DNA of 23,540 nucleotides from Mnemiopsis leidyi (Eukaryota; Ctenophora; Tentaculata; Lobata; Bolinopsidae): the NCBI GenBank assembly GCA_000226015.1, contig JH156495.1, positions 53,339 through 76,878 on the forward strand, given 5' to 3'. The translations under genes were made by a program, and so were the position numbers. The notes beneath the pieces were generated by a model. It saw only the letters and a list, made by a program, of their open reading frames with translations, made no database searches and had not been told where the DNA came from. This document shows positions 1 to 15,295 of this stretch, piece by piece. Position 1 is the stretch's first letter. Every line of letters starts with the position of its first letter.

Positions 1-287
1 TTGGAGGATGTTGTCCACCACTCCCGCCTCCGCTAAGCTCAGGTTTGTAATCTGACTTGTTCCTTATCTTCTAAGTTTGTTGGAGGATGTTGTCCACACT
101 CCCGCCTCCGCTAAACGCTCTAGGTTTTAATCTGACCTTGTCCTTATCTTCTAAGTTTGTTGGAGGATGTTGTCCACACTCCCGCCTCCGCTAAAGCTCA
201 GGTTTGTAATCTGACCTTGTTCCTTATCTTCTAAGTTTGTTGGAGGATGTTGTCCACACTCCCGCCTCCGCTAAAGCTCAGGTTTGT
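1..287 (+). repeat. 80-bp tandem array of a DNAJC13 exon tail with its splice donor
   Basis: Units begin at about 1, 80, 160 and 240 and end near 287; the array probably continues left of the window. Each unit reads as exon tail then intron head. In the last copy, 213-281 translates to 23 codons ending HTPASAKAQ, followed by the donor-like CAG|gtttgt. The end AKAQ joins in phase 0 to the next exon (440), which starts [12 protein letters not shown]-x-V-x-ALKAM matches the DNAJC13 family as I recall it. Copy 1 carries compensating indels that bring a stop into frame, and copy 2 has a changed donor (ctctag|gtttta). A TAA lies just upstream of the open stretch in copy 4, so no copy is a complete exon. 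The genuine exon is therefore inferred to lie left of the window. Confidence 0.85.
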
Positions 288-439
288 TGACATGGAAATA
301 CTGTTTGAAATCTGCTGTCCTTTTTTAGTCGCTAAAGTAAGCGTTTCTATAATTACCGTTATTATAGTTGAGTATAGAAACTGTTACTATAGTTACCGTT
401 AAAGTATTGTTCAATATTCCTTACCTGACTATGTGACAG

Positions 440-1880
440 GTAGTTATTGCACTAAAGGCGATGCAGATGGATGTAATGAACGGTGGAAAAGTCCTGGAAA
501 AGTTACAGAACAGTCCGATATGGGCCAGCTACAAGGATCAGAAACACGACCTATTCTTAGAGGTAATGTCACGTGGTGGTACGTCATTGTACGCGGTGAC
601 GTCAGTTCTAAATTTTTCCGAGTAAAAAGTTACCATGTACGATCTCATTTTTTTAGTCACACAGAGACACATGATTCCACTAAGTGTGAAAAAAAACTTC
701 TCTTGCCAGAAATTTTTTTTAGAACTCACACTAAGTGATATACGCGAAGTTGAAAGCATTACCGAGTTCAAATACAAACTTTCCACTCACACAAGGATTA
801 AAAGGATTACAAGGATTACAAGGATTACAAGGATTACAAGGATAACAAGGGTTACAAGGATTAAAAGGATTACAAACTAAATTGTCTTTTTACCATTGTA
901 ATGTCAGACCAAATAAAAACAAGTATTTTTACCTAAATTGACAACCAAAAAAGATAGATAGAAAATTTAAACGTAGAGAAAAGTAGATGAGGTGACAACT
1001 TAAGAATAGGTTTAAACAATCGAGAAAAAATAAGAATGACCATCTCAAAAACAGTGTCATAAAGCTCTAAAATCATGACTTTCTATGACAATAAAAGTAC
1101 ATTAGTAAATTGATAACACAAAAACACGCAAAATAAGTTATTCGAAATATCATATTTCTGTTTGAGATTCGAAGGTACAACTACAAGTTAACAGTTCATT
1201 TTCATTCACGCATATGTGGGATAAAATAATACAGGTGGATTCAGACTCCGAATCAGAGTATTCATGAATTAGAAATCAGCTGTCTGCATGGAAACACTCA
1301 CCACACCTCATCACATTCAGGACTCACATCATAGTAACAAAATTATATAATTTGACTGAGATGATGTATAGATTCTTAATTCTTACAAGATTATTTTAAC
1401 TATTAATAAAAAATGAAACAACGGTTTTTTTACAAATAAATAAGGGCCATGCTTGTACAGGAGTTGCTTCTGCTCTCAATATCTGTGTTTTGGTGTCCAT
1501 CAGGTCTATGGATTAGATACAACTAGAGGAGTCGGAGTTCATTTTCAATTTTATTTATTCATTGTGTAAATTTGTATGTAATTGGCTGATTTGAAAGGTT
1601 TCAATAAAAAAAGATAAGAAACATTAAAATCAGTCGCGTAGTGTTTGACGTCATGTCACGTAAAATGTCACGTGGTGTGGTGTGTGACTTCAAGTGGTTT
1701 GTGACGTCATGTCACGTGGTTTGTTTCCCTCAGACGACGAGAACAGCAGGTTACTTGACGGGTCCAGTTGGAGCAGCAGGTTATCTCACAGCAGGTCCGG
1801 CAAATATAATCCCCGACACGCCGCCTCCTCTAAACTCCTCAGTTAACGAGGGCAGGAGGAACCGGCCTGACGCTTTGTGA
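440..1880 (+). CDS. DNAJC13: DNAJC13/RME-8, C-terminal two exons (5' partial)
   Basis: DNAJC13/RME-8 is a large J-domain protein on endosomes that recruits Hsc70 and works with retromer and WASH in cargo sorting; the J domain lies outside this window. Exon 440-562 follows gtgacag and runs 41 codons, starting VVIALKAM and ending [15 protein letters not shown] before gtaatg. The KDQKHDLF motif is characteristic of the family. Exon 1734-1880 follows ttgtttccctcag and gives 48 codons plus TGA, including the doubled [15 protein letters not shown] motif and PPP seen at the C-terminus of animal DNAJC13. Both junctions are phase 0. The 1,171-nt intron holds simple repeats and CRE/E-box motifs. The preceding exon is outside the window, but its tail is repeated at 1-287. 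I see no canonical AATAAA close after the stop. Confidence 0.92.
566..604. promoter_or_regulatory. Intronic E-box and CRE just after the exon donor
   Basis: CACGTG lies at 570-575 and the palindrome TGACGTCA at 597-604, within 45 nt of the DNAJC13 donor at 563. The same two motifs recur at the other end of the same intron. These are consensus sites for bHLH and CREB/ATF factors respectively; use is not shown. Confidence 0.35.
792..880 (+). repeat. 9-bp tandem repeat (attacaagg) in the DNAJC13 intron
   Basis: About nine imperfect copies of ggattacaa. The unit is a multiple of three and lacks stops in one frame, which creates a spurious ITRITRI open frame. It lies inside the intron 563-1733. 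Confidence 0.85.
1646..1718. promoter_or_regulatory. Duplicated CRE plus E-box cluster before the last DNAJC13 exon
   Basis: TGACGTCA occurs at 1646-1653 and 1702-1709; each is followed by atgtcacgt. Full CACGTG sites lie at 1669-1674 and 1713-1718. The block looks like a duplication of about 56 bp ending 15 nt before the acceptor at 1733. It could be an intronic enhancer, an alternative promoter, or a motif-rich repeat. Confidence 0.35.
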
Positions 1881-2805
1881 TGACGTGACGTTCCTAATGT
1901 ATAGTTATGTGCGTTACCAACCGAAACGCGACTCAATTTGAGAGCTGGACTCCAATAAGGCGGTTGCCTGAATGTTACTATGGTAACAGGTTACCATGGT
2001 TTGTGGTTACAGTGTCTGTTTGTAAAACTAAAAATTTTGTTATCAGAGCAAGTTTATTGATTTATCAACTATCATTTTAGCTACTAAATTTGAACATTAG
2101 TCTATGAGCTGAGGTGTTAGTTGATTTGTGAGTCAGCCACGAAGTGTGTTACTAATTGTTGTGGGGAATAGTTTTATACGGGCTTTCTTCAACATTTTCA
2201 CAAGCTGTTTACTTTCACTCATCATAATTTGACGTTATAGGTGCAACATTTATTTTGGTAAATTGTATCAAACTTTTGTGTTGTTCTGGCTTTGATTTAT
2301 AGAATGTTGCCTTTTATGTGATTCCGAGCACCTTAATTATACACACTCTTTCCTCATACTTATACTTATACGTATAGCTTTTGTTTCCTGTATGTGCTTT
2401 GTTTTTGATAATGCGATTTTGAAGGGCACGGTTGGAAATATTTGCCCAAGCTTTTTGTTCTTTGCATCCAGATGATTTCTTATCATTAAAGTTGGCAAGT
2501 CTGTTGTTAATTACTCTGTCGCATGCTTGACCAACCTTTGCTTACTTAACTGTTACTGTTACTGTAAACGTAGAATTATTAAATAAGGTACAGTGTAGCA
2601 GGATGTCGCTTAATTTAAATATTTTCTGTGTTCAGAGAGTCCTCATAAATAACTACTTTTTAGTGTTTAGGAATTGACACGATTTAGTTTGGTTTTATAT
2701 TACATGTTGATATATTGATAATGTACGATGATTCAAATTTTCTGTTTTGAAAATTATTTTTTTCAATTTGAGCCTCACCTTAACAAGTCCTGAAATCCGC
2801 GACAA
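1881..2805. other. Intergenic, downstream of DNAJC13
   Basis: AT-rich sequence with no supported gene. It starts with the DNAJC13 3' flank. A perfect-arm palindrome, gttactatggtaac, lies at 1974-1987, followed at 1990 by gttaccatgg. The nearest polyadenylation-like hexamers are variants only. Confidence 0.6.
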
Positions 2806-2870
2806 TTGCTCTAACCAGAGCCCTTTTGCGCGCGTAGCGTGCGTAAGCACCTGGTTAGGTTGTAGGTGAA
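2806..2870. repeat. GC-rich hairpin repeat, copy 1
   Basis: Ctaacca at 2811-2817 pairs with tggttag at 2852-2858, enclosing agcccttttgcgcgcg and gcacc. A second copy with the same arms and inner words lies at 3240-3328. Non-autonomous mobile element fragments are the simplest reading. Confidence 0.6.
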
Positions 2871-3239
2871 CGCAAAAGTTAATGGTTCAGTAGGTCACCA
2901 ACATGCAGACAAAGCAAAAAGTCACAAAACGAAATAATATTATGATTCAAACAGGTCGCCGCGCCTGATCGCAAATGCCTGATGCAATGAAAATGATCTC
3001 ACTTCAAACTTGCTGACTGTGAACAACATTGAACATAGGACGGTTTAATCGGACTAATTTATATAATTATATGCCGGCGCGTAACGGTAATATGGGCCCC
3101 GTCGGCGCTGCGCGGCTCTCCACGTTTGATCCCCTCGATTGCAAAGCAACAAAGACTGAGGTCGACCTTGACGAGATTATATCCGTCTACCGTTCGAATA
3201 GTTACCACTCTCTGCGATTAAAATATTTTTACCTAAGTA

Positions 3240-3328
3240 TTTGCTCTAACTCTAACCAAAGCCCTTTTGCGCGCGCCACTGCGTAGCACTAGCAGCTGCG
3301 CGCGTTAGCACCTGGTTAGGTGAACCTT
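3240..3328. repeat. GC-rich hairpin repeat, copy 2
   Basis: Same arms as the copy at 2806: ctaacca at 3252-3258 and tggttag at 3313-3319. The loop is longer and has gcgcgc on both sides, which adds an inner stem. The words agcccttttgcgcgcg and gcacctggttaggtgaac are shared with copy 1. Confidence 0.6.
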
Positions 3329-3349
3329 TGTCAGACGTTGCCTGACCTG

Positions 3350-3366
3350 CTGCCGCGAAGCGGCAG
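3350..3366. repeat. Perfect 7-bp stem-loop in a GC-rich patch
   Basis: CTGCCGC and GCGGCAG flank a GAA loop. Outer words ttgcct and aggcaa also pair. This lies directly after hairpin repeat copy 2 and may be part of the same element. No RNA gene is claimed. Confidence 0.5.
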
Positions 3367-3475
3367 CCCTGAGCCCCGCAACGCAAGGCAAGTGAACCTT
3401 TGCCTAGGTGTTACCTGTGACCTGAGCTGACTCGCGCGCGGCTCAAGTATCCTTTTCGAATACAAAGTTTGTACA

Positions 3476-3673
3476 GCAGCGCGCACCCTCCCGTCATTTT
3501 ATTCTCCTCTATTCCCCTCGAATGAGGGTCAGACAACCTGACAAGTGACTTGTTTGCTAAGCGACCTGTCCGAGTTTAGAGCCGCGCGTGAACACATATT
3601 GGTTGTTTGACTTTGTCCGACCCTCATTCCGACCCTCATTCCGGGAATAAAATGACGGGAGGGTGTGCGCTGC
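3476..3673. mobile_element. 198-bp fold-back element with 29-bp terminal inverted repeats
   Basis: The left arm 3476-3504 and right arm 3645-3673 are inverted copies with one mismatch over 29 bp, both containing caccctcccgtcattttatt. Next to the arms, gaatgagggtc on the left is mirrored by two copies of gaccctcattc on the right. There is no coding capacity and no clear target-site duplication, which fits a MITE or fold-back element. Confidence 0.7.
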
Positions 3674-3679
3674 AGTATT

Positions 3680-4640
3680 GTAGGTTGATAACCTACTGTC
3701 GCGGCCATCACACATTAGTCTTATGCATTTCTGGCCTGGCGATCAAAAATTTTAGACGCGCATCGCCCGTTAAGCTGCAGTACAACTACAAACACATGGG
3801 CTATGCCTATACTGGTTTAGCAACCCTCTTGTTGGCCTGCCTTATACTCATTTTTATGTGCCGTAGGTGGACTCTGCCAGGCTCAGTCAATGTTTTTGAG
3901 TCTGAGACCCTTCGATTACGTTAAGTTCGATAGTACTACTACTAGTAGTAGTACTAATAGGAACAGCCTCTCAAAGTTTCAAAGCAACTGTAGAGCTAGT
4001 TTTTGAGATAGCTTAAGAATAAGATTGACGAGATTTGAGCTGCGAAAGTCGGGTATTACTGCGACAAGCTTAAGAACGCCAGAAAAAGCCCTTAAAGTAC
4101 GTTTATTTTTCAGTAGGGACAACCTCTTAAAGTTTCAAAGCAACCCTAGAGCTAGTTTTTGGAGATGGCTTAAGATTAACGAGAATTGAGCTGCACGAAT
4201 CGGGTATCGCTGCGACAAGCTTAACTTTAAGAACGCCAGAAAAAGTCCTTAAAGTACGTTCAATTGTTAGTGTGCCGTAGGTGGACTCTGCTGTCTCTGC
4301 CAGGTAATCAGCCAATGTTCAGGTCCTTGAGACTCTTCGTTTACGTCAAGTTCGATAGTATTAGTAGGAACAGCCTCTTAAAGTTAAAGTTTCAAAGCAA
4401 CTTTAGAGCTAGTGTCTGAGATGACGCAAGAACGCCAGAAAAAGTCCTTAATAATTAGGAACGGTATTCTTTGGGAAGTGTCTTAAATTTTCGATACTTA
4501 AACACATCATTCCTCAAATTTTGTGGGCCCTAGCAGTTGTATTTGTAAGTTGATAACCTATAACTGTCACGGCTGCATCACGCACTCTCACGCATTTCTA
4601 GCCTAGACGCGCATCGCCCGTTAACCTAGCAGTAGCTTAG
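3680..4640. repeat. Nested degenerate direct repeats
   Basis: A block starting ctcaaagtttcaaagcaact and ending near aagaacgccagaaaaag recurs three times, at about 3963, 4119 and 4370. The leader ccgtaggtggactctg recurs at 3861 and 4275. A third word set, gttgataacct through gacgcgcatcgcccgttaa, occurs at about 3684-3773 and again at 4549-4623. The copies have diverged by indels. An open frame at 3607-3924 crosses this region and has a hydrophobic stretch, but the repeat structure explains it better than a gene. Confidence 0.6.
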
Positions 4641-4772
4641 TTCTCGGTAGTGAAATACTCTCAAATTGTCCTATGGATACAGATTGATCTCCAAAAACAA
4701 AGGTAGGAGCCTTACATTTAGAGAAATGGGGTTTAAAATTTGAGACACCTCCCCACGAATACCGTTCCTAAT
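4454..4772. mobile_element. 319-bp element with 38-bp terminal inverted repeats
   Basis: Left terminus 4454-4491 begins attaggaacggtattc. Right terminus 4735-4772 is its inverted copy, ending gaataccgttcctaat. They match at 34 of 38 positions. The interior has no open frame of note and includes one copy of the gacgcgcatcgcccgttaa word. This fits a non-autonomous DNA transposon; the autonomous partner is not in the window. Confidence 0.7.
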
Positions 4773-5699
4773 AGTTCGCGGAATATAAACGTTTGAGTTA
4801 AACGGATATCATCTCATAATTAAGTTGATTAGCCAACATAGCCCTGTGGCTCGCGTTGCGTCCGTCCTAATTTCCCGCTAAGCTCGCATAGGGACATACG
4901 TTTTTAGCAAGTAGTTAAGGCGCCCATAAATTTACACGAATAAAAGGTTTATTGATGCTATTGATGCTATTTTTTCAAATGCCATATTCATGCTAAGGTC
5001 CTGGGCATATTTGGATTTAATTGTTTAAGTTAAACTTAAAGTTAAAGTTAAAGTGAAGTAGTGAATTTTCTTATGTGACGAGCAATTTTCTGAGGCCGAG
5101 GGAAATGAGGTTATTAGCAAATCGTAAAGCAGAGGGTATATCTATTTTCAAATTTGCGTCCCCTTAGTTTTACTTATTGTTTAACAGTGTGATGAAGTGA
5201 TACTTCATCATTCATGGTATTATGGGCGCAAACCGGTTTAAGAGAAAACAAAGAATGTAACTTCAAGTTTAATCAGTAAGTAAGTGAGTAACTGAGTTAC
5301 AAAATAAACAATGAAAATATCATTAAAATCTTTCTATATTTATCAAAACCCAGCTCCATTAGCTTTAAGGTTAATTAGCTTTAAGGTTAATTCAATTTTA
5401 CATTTCAAATTCAAGTAAATTTAAATTAACAGCATCGAACCGTCTTATATCGAGGTTTTAAAGTGAGAGCATGCGGAAAGACAACTATCTAAAATTCACA
5501 GTAAACCACAAAAGAAAGGTTTTGAATCCCAGTAAAATAACGCCCAGAGAAATGGAAAGTAAGAAAAAGCAATCATCTTATACAATATACAAAAATTAGA
5601 AACTTTTTGTCCAGTCTGATATCTAACGTCCTATGATAGCTGAACATCTTAATAACTCTGAGTTGTAACGGTTTCTCCTCACTGGAGAGTCACGTTCTC
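4773..5699. other. Intergenic, 3' flank of the zinc-finger gene
   Basis: AT-rich with short simple repeats: gttaaagttaaagt near 5035-5055 and a doubled ttagctttaaggttaa near 5358-5392. No gene is supported. I see no AATAAA on the minus strand close after the stop at 5700. Confidence 0.5.
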
Positions 5700-11133
<5,434 letters not shown>

Positions 11134-11475
11134 TATCTGAGCAGTTTTGTATTGTTAAGGTTTATATGAGCAGTTTTGTATTGGTGAGGTTTATATGAGC
11201 AGTTTTGTATTGGTGAGGTTTATCTGAGCAGTTTTGTATTGTTAAGGTTTATCTGAGCAGTTTTGTATTGTTAAGGTTTATCTGAGCAGTTTTGTATTGG
11301 TAAGGTTTATCTGAGCAGTTTTGTATTGGTAAGGTTTATCTGAGCAGTTTTGTATTGTTAAGGTTTATCTGAGCAGTTTTGTATTGTTAAGGTTATCTGA
11401 GCAGTTTTGTATTGGTGAGGTTTATATGAGCAGTTTTGTATTGGTAAGGTTTTTTGTATTAGTAAGCTTTATCTA
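11134..11475. repeat. 29-bp minisatellite abutting the zinc-finger start codon
   Basis: About 11 copies of gagcagttttgtattgktaaggtttatct (minor variants), ending in a degenerate half copy. The array touches the base before the ATG complement at 11131-11133. On the gene strand each unit contains aaaactgctcag, which resembles a 3' splice site, and the last one gives ctcag|ataATG. The array must therefore serve as 5' UTR or promoter, or carry an acceptor for an upstream or trans-spliced leader. Confidence 0.9.
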
Positions 11476-12367
11476 ACCCCTTGAGTTTAAAGAATTAAAT
11501 AGTATTGATTTTAAAGAATTGAACTTGAAGCTCTGAAATTGAAATAAAAGTGATAGGTAGGTCGATGAACAAAAAATCACTGACCAAAATTATTGTTATA
11601 AACTAGAGTGAGTACCGTTAAAAATGCACAGTTAGCCGGCTGTGGCTCTTTAAATAGTACTTGGGCGAACCGCGTTATAAATACTGAGAATAGTAGCTTA
11701 AGTGCGGAAGACGATGCAAGGGTGACAATACTACAATAGTAACGGTAACCATGGTTACTTGGGTATGCGGTAACTAAGTAACCATGTGGTCTGGACCTGT
11801 AAAATGTTCTGGGTCTGACCAATGTCCTCGCACTACAGACCAATAAATAGATAGACCAGGGTCTAACTCATTAAACACATAGCACTCCGGGATAACCTAT
11901 CAGAAGCGCTCAATCAGCTAACTTCGATAGTTTGTCAGAATGATAATCGCTCAACCTGGACGCAGGCCTGATCTAGATAGTAACACTAACCCGTGCCTGA
12001 GCGACAATAACTTTTTGTGCAACAATTGTTGAAAATCGCTATCGCCATTCTGATTCACAAAAGGATCGTTGAAGTTTATATCAAAATAATGAATTTTCTG
12101 CCGACAAAAACTTTGCAATAAAACAGTCCGATAAGTCTCCGAACAATAAAGGACGGCTAAGATGACCAAGGCCGCTAAGCCGAATAAGAAAAATTTCACA
12201 AAATGAACTACTTAAGTACAGAGACAAGCCTATTTTATACTAAGCAAGCCAATTGCATTGCTGCGGCGTGTCTCGCTCGTAACTCGCAAACTAAATGGAC
12301 GGTTAATTTGAAAATCCGAGGTCATATTGTCAGTGCATGCTATAAAAACAGGGTCTAAATTGCTCAC
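11476..12367. other. Intergenic upstream of the zinc-finger gene
   Basis: No firm gene. Gtaaccatggttac lies at 11745-11758. A minus-strand open stretch at 11951-12199 encodes a hydrophobic run (FLFGLAALVILAVLYC) that could be a signal anchor, but it has no ATG, only an in-frame GTG after a stop. A splice into it from the candidate exon at 12428 is phase-possible via ggcttag|cg. I do not call it a gene. Confidence 0.4.
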
Positions 12368-12428
12368 CAGCAGGCTCCCTAAACGTTTTCATGCACTGCT
12401 GAATGAGGGATTTGTCGGCTAGAGACAT
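12368..12428 (-). CDS. Candidate first coding exon of an unknown gene
   Basis: ATG at 12428 opens 20 codons, MSLADKSLIQQCMKTFREPA, followed by a strong donor CTG|gtgagc in phase 1. The start context is acagtaaATG. The composition looks coding, but I could not find a convincing next exon: phase excludes joining to zinc-finger exon 1. The open stretch at 11951-12199 is one possible partner. It faces away from a + strand candidate exon at 12906. It may be a chance ORF. Confidence 0.35.
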
Positions 12429-12587
12429 TTACTGTGTTTATGAAGGAGTAACGTACTCAAACTGTTTACTTGCTAATTAGGACGCGTTCAAGCAGGGGTA
12501 ATTAAAAAACATTCAAGTTTAAAAAGTGCGACGGTATCAGTTGAGCATGTAAAACGCAGCAACAAATCGACCAAGTGAGAAGTAAGA

Positions 12588-12859
12588 GTAACTATGGTAA
12601 CGGTTTTTGTAGCTGATCCTTCTGCGGAGGTTCGGGGACAAGACTTAGGGAGGGAAAAGAAGCGAGGTCTGAAAGAGAATACAAACTGAAAATGATCTCA
12701 GGGAACACTTGAGGGATCTAATAACAAGTGATATCACGGACAAGCAGTTTGTAAACCGGAAGATGGGAGATGAAAGTTTGCGTCATCGAGTTACTATGGT
12801 TACAATAATGCGTCATCCAAGTAAAACAGAGTCATGAGGAATGAGGACTAATGACGTCA
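12588..12859. promoter_or_regulatory. Possible bidirectional promoter with palindromes and a CRE
   Basis: Between candidate first exons on opposite strands (12428 minus, 12906 plus) lie gtaactatggtaac at 12588-12601, gttactatggttac at 12790-12803 and a perfect CRE, TGACGTCA, at 12852-12859. The first two resemble RFX X-box half-site pairs. Function is inferred from motif form and position only. Confidence 0.3.
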
Positions 12860-12905
12860 GATTGGAATTACATTTATACTGACAGTGACAGACGAGATAC
12901 TAACA

Positions 12906-12987
12906 ATGGCTAACAGGGCTGGAAACTGCAGAGGACAAGTTGTTATTGTTTGTCCTGATGGAAACTTCCAACATCAGCTAGCTACTT
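12906..12987 (+). CDS. Candidate first coding exon of an unknown gene
   Basis: ATG at 12906 in the context taacaATGG opens 27 codons (MANRAGNCRGQVVIVCPDGN and on), followed by ACTT|gtaagt, a consensus donor in phase 1. If not spliced, the frame stops two codons later (29 aa). Joining to the acceptor before 13273 gives a 54-aa product that stays open to TGA at 13353-13355. No family is recognised. A CRE lies 47 nt upstream. Confidence 0.3.
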
Positions 12988-13272
12988 GTAAGTGAACTGA
13001 CAGCAACCTCACTGCACCACGAGTATGAACAGTGATATTGATATGTCACCATGGTAACTAGTCGCCTGATCATAGTGATATGATTCACTGACCCAGTGGT
13101 CAAAATTATTTATAGTGATTGTTTCAAAAAGGTGCGTTTGTAGAACAATTAGAGGGACGATTGTTTATGTAGAGAGTGGGGAGAGACGGGGGATTAGATT
13201 TACTGTCTAGAAAGAAGTGAACAGAAGCGCAGGGTGCCGGCTAATGATTGTAGCAGATCACTTCTCAACTAG

Positions 13273-13580
13273 ATGAGGGCTCTTCAACATCAAACAAGCC
13301 GCCTCCCGTCCGACAAGATAAACTTAGAAAAGCAGATTGCAGAGCGTCAACTTGAAGTGAACTCATCAGTTTTATACCCGCAGTCACGTTGAGCCGTGTC
13401 ACATGTCTCACATGTTTTGTTTTTATAAAGGAGTATGGTCCGGGTCCTTGTCTCCAATATAAGTCACATGACTGCCCTGCACCAGGACACTCTTGCTACA
13501 GAGCTACCTGCTATCCTCGTCCCTCTGCGCTGATGTTTTACCAGAAAAGGAAACAGTTACGTCCCAGGTTTGTCAATTAG
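13273..13580 (+). CDS. Candidate small two-exon gene, product unknown
   Basis: ATG at 13273 opens 28 codons containing DKINLEKQIAERQLE, ending at a GAA|gtgaac donor (13356). An acceptor ttttataaag at 13430 leads in phase 0 into 49 codons plus TAG, with a Cys-containing stretch EYGPGPCLQ...HDCPAPGHSCYRATCYP. The product would be 77 aa with a 74-nt intron. The first block is also open in the frame that joins 12906-12987, so the two models compete and only one, or neither, is real. Confidence 0.25.
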
Positions 13581-15175
13581 TTGAGTATAACTTTTAATAT
13601 GGGGCCAGAAAACAGTACAGGTAAAAATTTCCATGATATTCTTGCCGACAGACATTTGTGTTGAACTAAAGCCTGATAGTTGGCAAGGCGCCATGGTAAA
13701 TTTTGCAACACGCCTTATTAGCATGGCTAGCTGGTGCGTTTTTTGCTACTTGACAATGTTTTAATGAAAGTTATGACTATCAGAAATGTCGATTTTCTAG
13801 TTTATTGAAAACTTGTTGCGGTAGATCCTGCAGACAGTTTACCGATCATACTACAGAGCTCTGTAGAGAACTCGACCAGGGAAAGGGAGACTGTGACAGA
13901 AAGTCTGGATTTAGATCCGAGCCCTACAGTCCCCTCTGTCCATTCTTATGTAAACATCACGCGTCATACAAAACCTCTACCTGACTTGTTGCCGTGGCTA
14001 CTGGCCGCCAGCCGTTACATAACATATGATACATTGCTGGAATTCCTGAATCACGGAAACGTGACTATTAATTACGCTATCAGTTTGATTGGGGCCATTA
14101 ACGGATCTATTCCTGGGCACGTTGGAGTTATTTTTGACCAGAGTTGGAGCTCTTGCGAGTTTGTCGCGGTGATCAAGGGACGTCGGGCGGGACAAGAGTC
14201 TTCGTTTTGTCATGTAGTCTTTAAGGTTGAGATATTTCTAGTTATTAGTTAACCTAGCAGAGATCGAATAATTCACATAAGTTAGTGAACTTTATAGTTC
14301 AGCACGTGTGACTACTAGCATTCAAATTTACTTTTTAATCTGAAATCTTATCGCCAGAGTGCTTGCTTAATTATCATGAAGAAGTAAACTTTAACTACTG
14401 TAATTGAGAATGGTAAAGAGATACTGTAGCAGGAATTCGATTAAATTAAAAAGGAATCAAACATCGAATTGTCTGAGGAGTATTCTGAAAAATTCTTCAA
14501 GACTATGAATGATGAAATAAGAATTTCTCTAAAAAGAGCAAGAATTCTGTCAATAAAGTATAAACCTATAAAATTCAAGACTTTTAATAAATCCAATTCT
14601 TAATAATATGTGTACAGGCTCTGTTGTACAGAGTCGTGTTAAAGGAGATACAACTTCTGCACAGACTCTCTACATCTTACTCTACAACTTCTCTTAAAAC
14701 AGTTTATATTTGGTTAGTAAAAGTTAAAACGAAAAACGTCAATCCAGTTTATTGGAAACTTGAAAGAATCAACTCAACTTAGTAAAAACAGTTATAACTG
14801 TTTTGCTCTGAGTGAGTGTTTATTTATACTCGACCCCTCTGTAAATTCAAACTTCTCACGTGACTACTTTTGATTAGAGACTCTGAACATTAGTGACTGT
14901 CAAAGTGAGATTAGCTGATTATTCTAATTGGATTACTGTTAAGTTAATGGCTGTTGCCATAGAAACTCAATTAAATGTGACAACTTTAAAGAGGTATGAA
15001 CATGCGCATTTCCCGATAAGACCTGTCAATATATTATCTGTTTCAGTTTCCTGGATCACAATTGATTGGGCACATTATCTACCGTCAACGTCATCACTAA
15101 CTTATCTCTGATTGGCTTAGAGTTAATTGACAATACTTGCTAACATAGAGAGAACACGTCCTTCTTGTGATCTTT
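13581..15175. other. Intergenic, one unassigned open frame
   Basis: A 119-codon + strand frame at 13893-14252 has no ATG at its start (GTG) and contains a run around LLPWLLAASRYITYDTLLEF. The opposite strand is also open over 71 codons. Neither resembles a family I know. The rest is AT-rich without gene signals. Confidence 0.35.
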
Positions 15176-15295
15176 AGTAACGCTAAAGTAACGCTAAAGG
15201 TACGCTAAAGTAACGCTTAAGTCACGCTTAAGTAAGTAAAAAGAGTAATGCTTAAGTAACGCTAAAGTATCGCTTAAGTGACGCTGTAACATTAA
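15176..15295 (+). repeat. Short tandem repeat (gtaacgctaaa type)
   Basis: About ten imperfect copies of an 11-12 bp unit alternating gtaacgctaaa and gtaacgcttaa. It lies in intergenic DNA. Confidence 0.85.

Noticed and set aside
635-880. Open frame ending in repeated ITR residues
   Set aside because: It comes from the 9-bp intronic repeat and overlaps the DNAJC13 intron; no coding signal.
3607-3924. 105-codon + strand frame with a hydrophobic segment
   Set aside because: It starts inside the right arm region of the fold-back element and runs through diverged direct repeats; other copies of the repeat do not keep the frame.
11951-12199. Possible secreted or signal-anchor protein on the minus strand
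   Set aside because: No ATG in the frame after the upstream stop, and no second exon that makes a recognisable product.
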